From contig JABYQS010000078.1 of NCBI GenBank assembly GCA_022592435.1, positions 62,001 through 126,000 on the forward strand: a stretch of DNA of 64,000 nucleotides, written 5' to 3'. Position 1 is the first letter of the stretch. Each line of letters opens with the position of its first letter. Source of the stretch: Cerioporus squamosus. Lineage: Eukaryota > Basidiomycota > Agaricomycetes > Polyporales > Polyporaceae. Shown in pieces: positions 60,041 to 64,000 of this stretch. The position numbers were made by a program, and so were the translations under genes. Below the pieces are notes generated by a model that saw only the letters and a program-made list of their open reading frames with translations, had not been told where the DNA came from and made no database searches.

Positions 60041-61741
60041 TTACTCGACATAGCACGGTAAGGGTATCATCACTCTTCCAACGACGGCCTGTAATATCTC
60101 CACGTAAGGGATCGGCAACGGAGGGGGTAGCTCCCCGCCCCCACTCTTCACCTGCTGCCGATACAGCAACATCTCGAGGCGCAGTGCCCGAGCCGCACGC
60201 AGCTCCAGCACAGAGGCTATCTCCTCGTACTCCGCAACCCAATCCCGAGCCCCGTTCAGTTGAATATACAGATGCGTCAGCGCCGACGCAACGTTCTCGA
60301 CTCCCAGAGCGACGAAGACGTCCCTGCTCGACGCAGCCTCGACCGACAGACACGTGAGCCTCGGGAAGTAGCCCAGCAGCCACCCCCACGCCTCGCTCTG
60401 CCCGTCGCGCACGGGCTTGCACAGGGTAATGTCCAAGTCGACGATAGCAGCAGGCGAGAAGATAGGCGCGAAGCCGCGGAAGAGCCGGAGGAGGTCGAGG
60501 TCGAAGTCGGGGTGCAAGACGAATGACTGGTCGGAGGAAAGTACGACAAGCCGCGTCCGGGACTCGCCGTCCTCCTCCTGTGCGTATCCCTGCGCGATGT
60601 GCGGGTAGTCCTCCTCGGGGCGGCAGACCGTGAGCTCGATCTGGTCTATCTGCGGGATGGCTTGCAGACGCTTCGTGACCGGGAGGAAGTCCGAGAGGGC
60701 GTCGTACGCCGAGTCCGTGCATACCGTGAGCAACGTCTTGGGCGGTAGTGTGCAGCACTCCAGGATAGAACGGACGCAGGCCGCGGTGTCGCCAATCCTG
60801 ATGGAGTCGAGCTGGTCTAACCGGGGAGTCGGGGAGTGCGCGATGGCCGCTGGATTGCCGAGCAGGCCATACAACGGCACGCAGCCAAATAGACCCAGGA
60901 TCTCCAGGTCGGGGCACCTCTCCAGCACCTTCATTATGTCAGAAACGGAGCCAGGATAGCAACAACGGATGCTACGCGCGTGTAGAGGCGTCGTGGCTTC
61001 GTCGAGCCCGGCCAGAACGTCGAGGATCCGGAGGGACGGCCCCGCCCAAAGGAGCGGGAGGCCCACGCATGTTGTTCTGAGGATGCGAAGGCGGGGAAAG
61101 CGAGCTGGGGACTCGGCCGAGAGATCTGCGGCAAGAGGCGTGATGGCGCAGTCGAGCCGCAACTCCAGCGATTCCAACAGCGGTAAAGAGAGGTCGAAGA
61201 ACGGCCGCATATCTCGGTCTTCCTCGCCTCTGCAGTCCAGGTACAAGGCGGAAATTCGGGTCAGATGCTCCTCTGTGGCAGGAGCGTGGAGTGCGGGAAG
61301 GAAATCGCCATAGAGGCCGAGCGTGATGCGCATAGGGGCTGTTCGGGCGAGTGCGTCGAGGACGACGGATGGGTGGTGCATCGTGCTGCCGACAAGCGGC
61401 TGCCCAGCGGGTGGGAATAAGAAGTCCTTCCAAAAGACGGGAGTGGCGTGGATGAGCGTACGCCAGCCGCGACAGACATGCGTGAGCTGGATCGCATCCC
61501 TAGAGCTGGCTAACGGACCAGCCAGCCGGAAGACCTCTACGAGGATCTCGAGCGGCAACTTCAGGTTGATGAGGGCGACGCTGTTGTGCAGCGTCTTCAC
61601 TCGCAGCATGCGGTCTTGGAGGGCCTTGATCTTCGCCTCGTCCTCTTCTAGCATCTTCAACGTGAGCTTTTGGACTTTCTCTGGTGCGAGATTGGAGTTG
61701 CGCAGCCATTCTTCACTGGGTATGTTGGAATGCGAGTCCAT
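60041..61741 (-). CDS. F-box protein, full-length copy
   Basis: A single exon encodes 566 residues from the ATG at 61741. A short helical coiled-coil (residues 20-55, EKVQKLTLKMLEEDEAKIKA) precedes an F-box at about 60-106 (LPLEILVEVFRLAG, THVCRGWRTLIHATPVFWKD). Leucine-rich irregular repeats follow (LLESLELRLDC, RLRILRTTCVG, LERCPDLEILGLFGC, RLTCLSVEAAS). This is the common agaricomycete F-box layout. The F-box binds Skp1 and the repeats select substrates for ubiquitination by an SCF ligase; substrates are unknown. No intron is needed. It is next to a shorter paralogue in the same orientation, so local duplication is clear. Confidence 0.9.
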   Translation of the reverse strand: MDSHSNIPSEEWLRNSNLAPEKVQKLTLKMLEEDEAKIKALQDRMLRVKTLHNSVALINLKLPLEILVEVFRLAGPLASSRDAIQLTHVCRGWRTLIHATPVFWKDFLFPPAGQPLVGSTMHHPSVVLDALARTAPMRITLGLYGDFLPALHAPATEEHLTRISALYLDCRGEEDRDMRPFFDLSLPLLESLELRLDCAITPLAADLSAESPARFPRLRILRTTCVGLPLLWAGPSLRILDVLAGLDEATTPLHARSIRCCYPGSVSDIMKVLERCPDLEILGLFGCVPLYGLLGNPAAIAHSPTPRLDQLDSIRIGDTAACVRSILECCTLPPKTLLTVCTDSAYDALSDFLPVTKRLQAIPQIDQIELTVCRPEEDYPHIAQGYAQEEDGESRTRLVVLSSDQSFVLHPDFDLDLLRLFRGFAPIFSPAAIVDLDITLCKPVRDGQSEAWGWLLGYFPRLTCLSVEAASSRDVFVALGVENVASALTHLYIQLNGARDWVAEYEEIASVLELRAARALRLEMLLYRQQVKSGGGELPPPLPIPYVEILQAVVGRVMIPLPCYVE

Positions 61742-62403
61742 CTGGTACGCAGTTTCAGTGGCGATTTCAGTGGCGACAGCATAGAGAGTGGACCTTGACG
61801 TGACAGTGGCACCGTGCCAAATCCGCTAGTAGGGCGTAATCGGTGTCGATCAGGGCGTTCCCAACAGTTTCAGAGTCTGTGTAGCTCAACTTGATGCATA
61901 GTCCATACCAGATGAGGGTTACGATGTATACATCGCAAGCGGCGTCGTGGCGATGGTCGTGGAGACTCTTGGAAAAGCGCACGGCGTTCTAGTAGGTAGC
62001 CCACGTGGTATCCACGCGCCATCCTCCGCGCGTCTGAGCTTCCTTTTCAGGACATTCCCACTCATCCCACGAACCACGACAGCGCAGTTGCAGCGCAGTG
62101 GCATTTTCGACGTCGATATCGCTCCTTCCATTTCTCCAGACCTCGATTCTGGCAGGGACTCTCAGAGGTCGGACGGGCTGCCTTCATAGCTCCGGCGGAT
62201 GCACGCCGTCAACTTCTAAGTACGGAACATAATGATACATGAAGTACAACCTGTAAGCCTTTATTCTGTAGGTGCTGCGGTGGATTCACAGTGGAACACT
62301 GGCATCAAGATTCTGATCCTACCTAGTAGTGATTGACTTGTCCAGACTTGAGCGACCCAAAAGCCTCGACTCGACCGTGACCGTACCCGGGAGGGTGCAG
62401 CTA
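61742..62403. other. Intergenic spacer between the F-box paralogues
   Basis: These 662 bp have no recognised gene. They contain the upstream region of the first F-box gene and the 3' flank of the second. Confidence 0.4.
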
Positions 62404-63780
62404 CTAGGCGACGTAGCATGGTAACGGTAACATTACCTTAGCCACAACCGCCTGTAACCTCTCGACGTAAGGGATCGACAATGGACAGGGGAGCTCTCCT
62501 ACCCGCCCGGGCTTCACCTGCCGATACACAAACGACTCAAGGCGTACCCCCCGAGACGCACGCAGCTCCAGTGTGGACACCATCTCCTCGTGCATGGCAT
62601 CCCAGTCCAAGTCGCAGCCCTGCACCGTGTGCGGATAGTCCGCTGCGGGATGGAGGACAGAGAGTTCGACTGTGTGTATCGATGGGAGGGCTTGAAGAGG
62701 ATTCTTGACCGGGAGGAATTCCGAGAGAGTGTCGTACGCTGAGTCTCTGCAGATTTTGACGAAGGTCTCTCGGGGTATGGGGAAGCATTCGAGCAATGAC
62801 CTGGCGAGCTTTATACTGTCCCCAATCTTGAACTCCTCCAGACGGTTCAGTCGAGGGGTTGGGACTGCTGGGTCGAGGCGCCAACCCGGTCCAAGACCTG
62901 GCAAACAGCCGGATAGATTCAGTTCCTCCAGATTGGCGCACCTATTCAGCGCCATGAACAGCTCCGAGATGGAGCGAAGATGACAACAGCGCATACGACG
63001 CGCGTCGCGCGGCCTAACTGCTTCCTCGGCTACAGCCACAATATCGAGGGACCGAAGGGATGGCCCCACCCAAGCGAGCGGAAAACTGGTGCAAGTAGTC
63101 TTGAGAGCGCGAAGTCGGGGGAAGCGAGATGGGGACTCGGCAGACATATCCGTGGGACGAATGGCAATGGAGCAATTGAACCGTATTCGCAGCGACTCCA
63201 AGAATGGTAGAGAGAGGTCGAAGAACGGGCGCATGTCCCTGTCGACCATAGTCCTGCAATCGAGATACATGGACGTCATCCGAGACAGATGTGCCTCTGT
63301 GCCCGGAGTTCGTAGTGCCGGCAGGAAATCACCGTAGAGGCAGAACGTGAAGCGCATGGGAGCTGACCGGGCGAGCGCATCGAGGACGACTGACGGGTGT
63401 TTCATCGTGTTGCCAATCAGATGATGTCCAGGAGGCGGGAAGAGGAAGTCGGTCCAATAGGAGGGAGTATTGTGGACGAGAATACGCCAGGCGTGGCAGA
63501 TATGAGTAAGTCGGATCGCCTCACGAGGGCCGGTCATGGGACCAGCGAGACGGAAGATCATCACGAGGATCTCGACTGGCAGCTTGATGTTGAACAGGGC
63601 GGCCCCGTTGTAGAGTCTCTTCAATTCGAGCCTCCGCTCACGAAGAGTGCTCATTTTAGCCTCATTTTCTTGCAACATTCGCGACGCTAATGCCTGAGCT
63701 TCCGTAGGCGTAAGACCGGTAAGGCTGGCTCGTTCCACTCCGGATACATGGTTGTGGATCATCTTGGTACAGAATCTCAT
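62404..63780 (-). CDS. F-box protein paralogue with internal deletion
   Basis: A single exon encodes 458 residues (ATG at 63780). It is collinear with its neighbour: coiled-coil (LASRMLQENEAKMSTLRERR), F-box at about 65-112 (LPVEILVMIFRLAG, THICHAWRILVHNTPSYWTD), then leucine-rich repeats and the shared end (SIPYVERLQAVV, MLPLPCYVA). Compared with the 566-residue copy, the piece between PHTVQG and the segment before STLELRASRGVRLE is missing, about 108 residues, with the frame kept. This removes the last repeats. The protein may have a changed substrate surface. The N-terminal Met is uncertain: MIHNHVSG, seven residues later, is an alternative. Confidence 0.88.
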   Translation of the reverse strand: MRFCTKMIHNHVSGVERASLTGLTPTEAQALASRMLQENEAKMSTLRERRLELKRLYNGAALFNIKLPVEILVMIFRLAGPMTGPREAIRLTHICHAWRILVHNTPSYWTDFLFPPPGHHLIGNTMKHPSVVLDALARSAPMRFTFCLYGDFLPALRTPGTEAHLSRMTSMYLDCRTMVDRDMRPFFDLSLPFLESLRIRFNCSIAIRPTDMSAESPSRFPRLRALKTTCTSFPLAWVGPSLRSLDIVAVAEEAVRPRDARRMRCCHLRSISELFMALNRCANLEELNLSGCLPGLGPGWRLDPAVPTPRLNRLEEFKIGDSIKLARSLLECFPIPRETFVKICRDSAYDTLSEFLPVKNPLQALPSIHTVELSVLHPAADYPHTVQGCDLDWDAMHEEMVSTLELRASRGVRLESFVYRQVKPGRVGELPCPLSIPYVERLQAVVAKVMLPLPCYVA

Positions 63781-64000
63781 TGTCAATCCTTGGAGCGGTA
63801 AGAAGAAACCTGCTGCTCATCGTATTATAGAGCGAATAGACAACTCGACGCTTCCGTAAGTTGGGTGGTTGGGGTTCGAAATCACCCCTGATTCAAGTTC
63901 GGACAAGGACAAGGACTAGCAAGATGGCGAGATGGAGAGACGTGAGTTGAGCCTGGTAAGCAGTTTATGCAACAAGCTCGCCTGAACCTGATGAGGAGGT

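Noticed and set aside
63868..63885. GGTTCGAAATC near the right edge, another possible tRNA B box.
   Set aside because: No D-arm or A box upstream and no pairing acceptor stem.

Overview
The window looks like nuclear DNA of a filamentous basidiomycete (Agaricomycetes; Polyporales-like is a guess). The reasons are short GT..AG introns of about 47-70 nt that keep reading phase over many exons, typical agaricomycete families (HET-domain protein, F-box proteins preceded by a coiled coil, tandem D-lactate dehydrogenases, Mit_KHE1-type protein), a Ty1/copia retrotransposon, and an uncharacterised transposon-like gene family.

Layout. A minus-strand gene runs off the left edge (1-661). Its exon 1 and first intron resemble those of a complete two-finger C2H2 factor at 19.4-20.7 kb. 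About 7.3 kb of microsatellite-rich intergenic DNA follows. The segments 9.8-19.4 and 20.7-27.7 kb are gene-poor, with a decayed duplication and a coding relic at 9.3-9.8 kb. A leucine-rich F-box-like gene lies at about 27.75-29.27 kb. From 33.4 to 49.9 kb is a nested transposon area. It holds an intact eight-exon gene (33443-35000) divergent from an eleven-exon transposase-like gene (35223-38260). A copia element with 600-bp LTRs (38261-44800) cuts the second gene off. Then come a block of GAGCGGTCG-type palindromes with a perfect 46-bp hairpin (45.6-46.4 kb) and a dead paralogue of the transposase-like gene (46806-49877). That paralogue is itself broken by a 722-bp solo LTR (5-bp target duplication) and a 711-bp hAT-type non-autonomous element (8-bp target duplication) containing three tRNA-like fossils.

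The right 14 kb is ordinary single-copy chromosome. It has a mitochondrial K+/H+ exchange-related protein (50341-51915, five exons), a protein with a truncated HET domain (52202-53390), two tandem mitochondrial D-lactate:cytochrome c dehydrogenases (54245-56707 and 56953-59607), and two paralogous F-box proteins (60041-61741 and 62404-63780), the second with a clean internal deletion of about 108 codons.

Exon borders were derived by hand from frame continuity and splice consensus. They are phase-consistent for both zinc-finger-type genes, the divergent gene pair and the exchanger gene. No tRNA, rRNA or CRISPR locus was found. Family names rest on motif recognition, not on searches.
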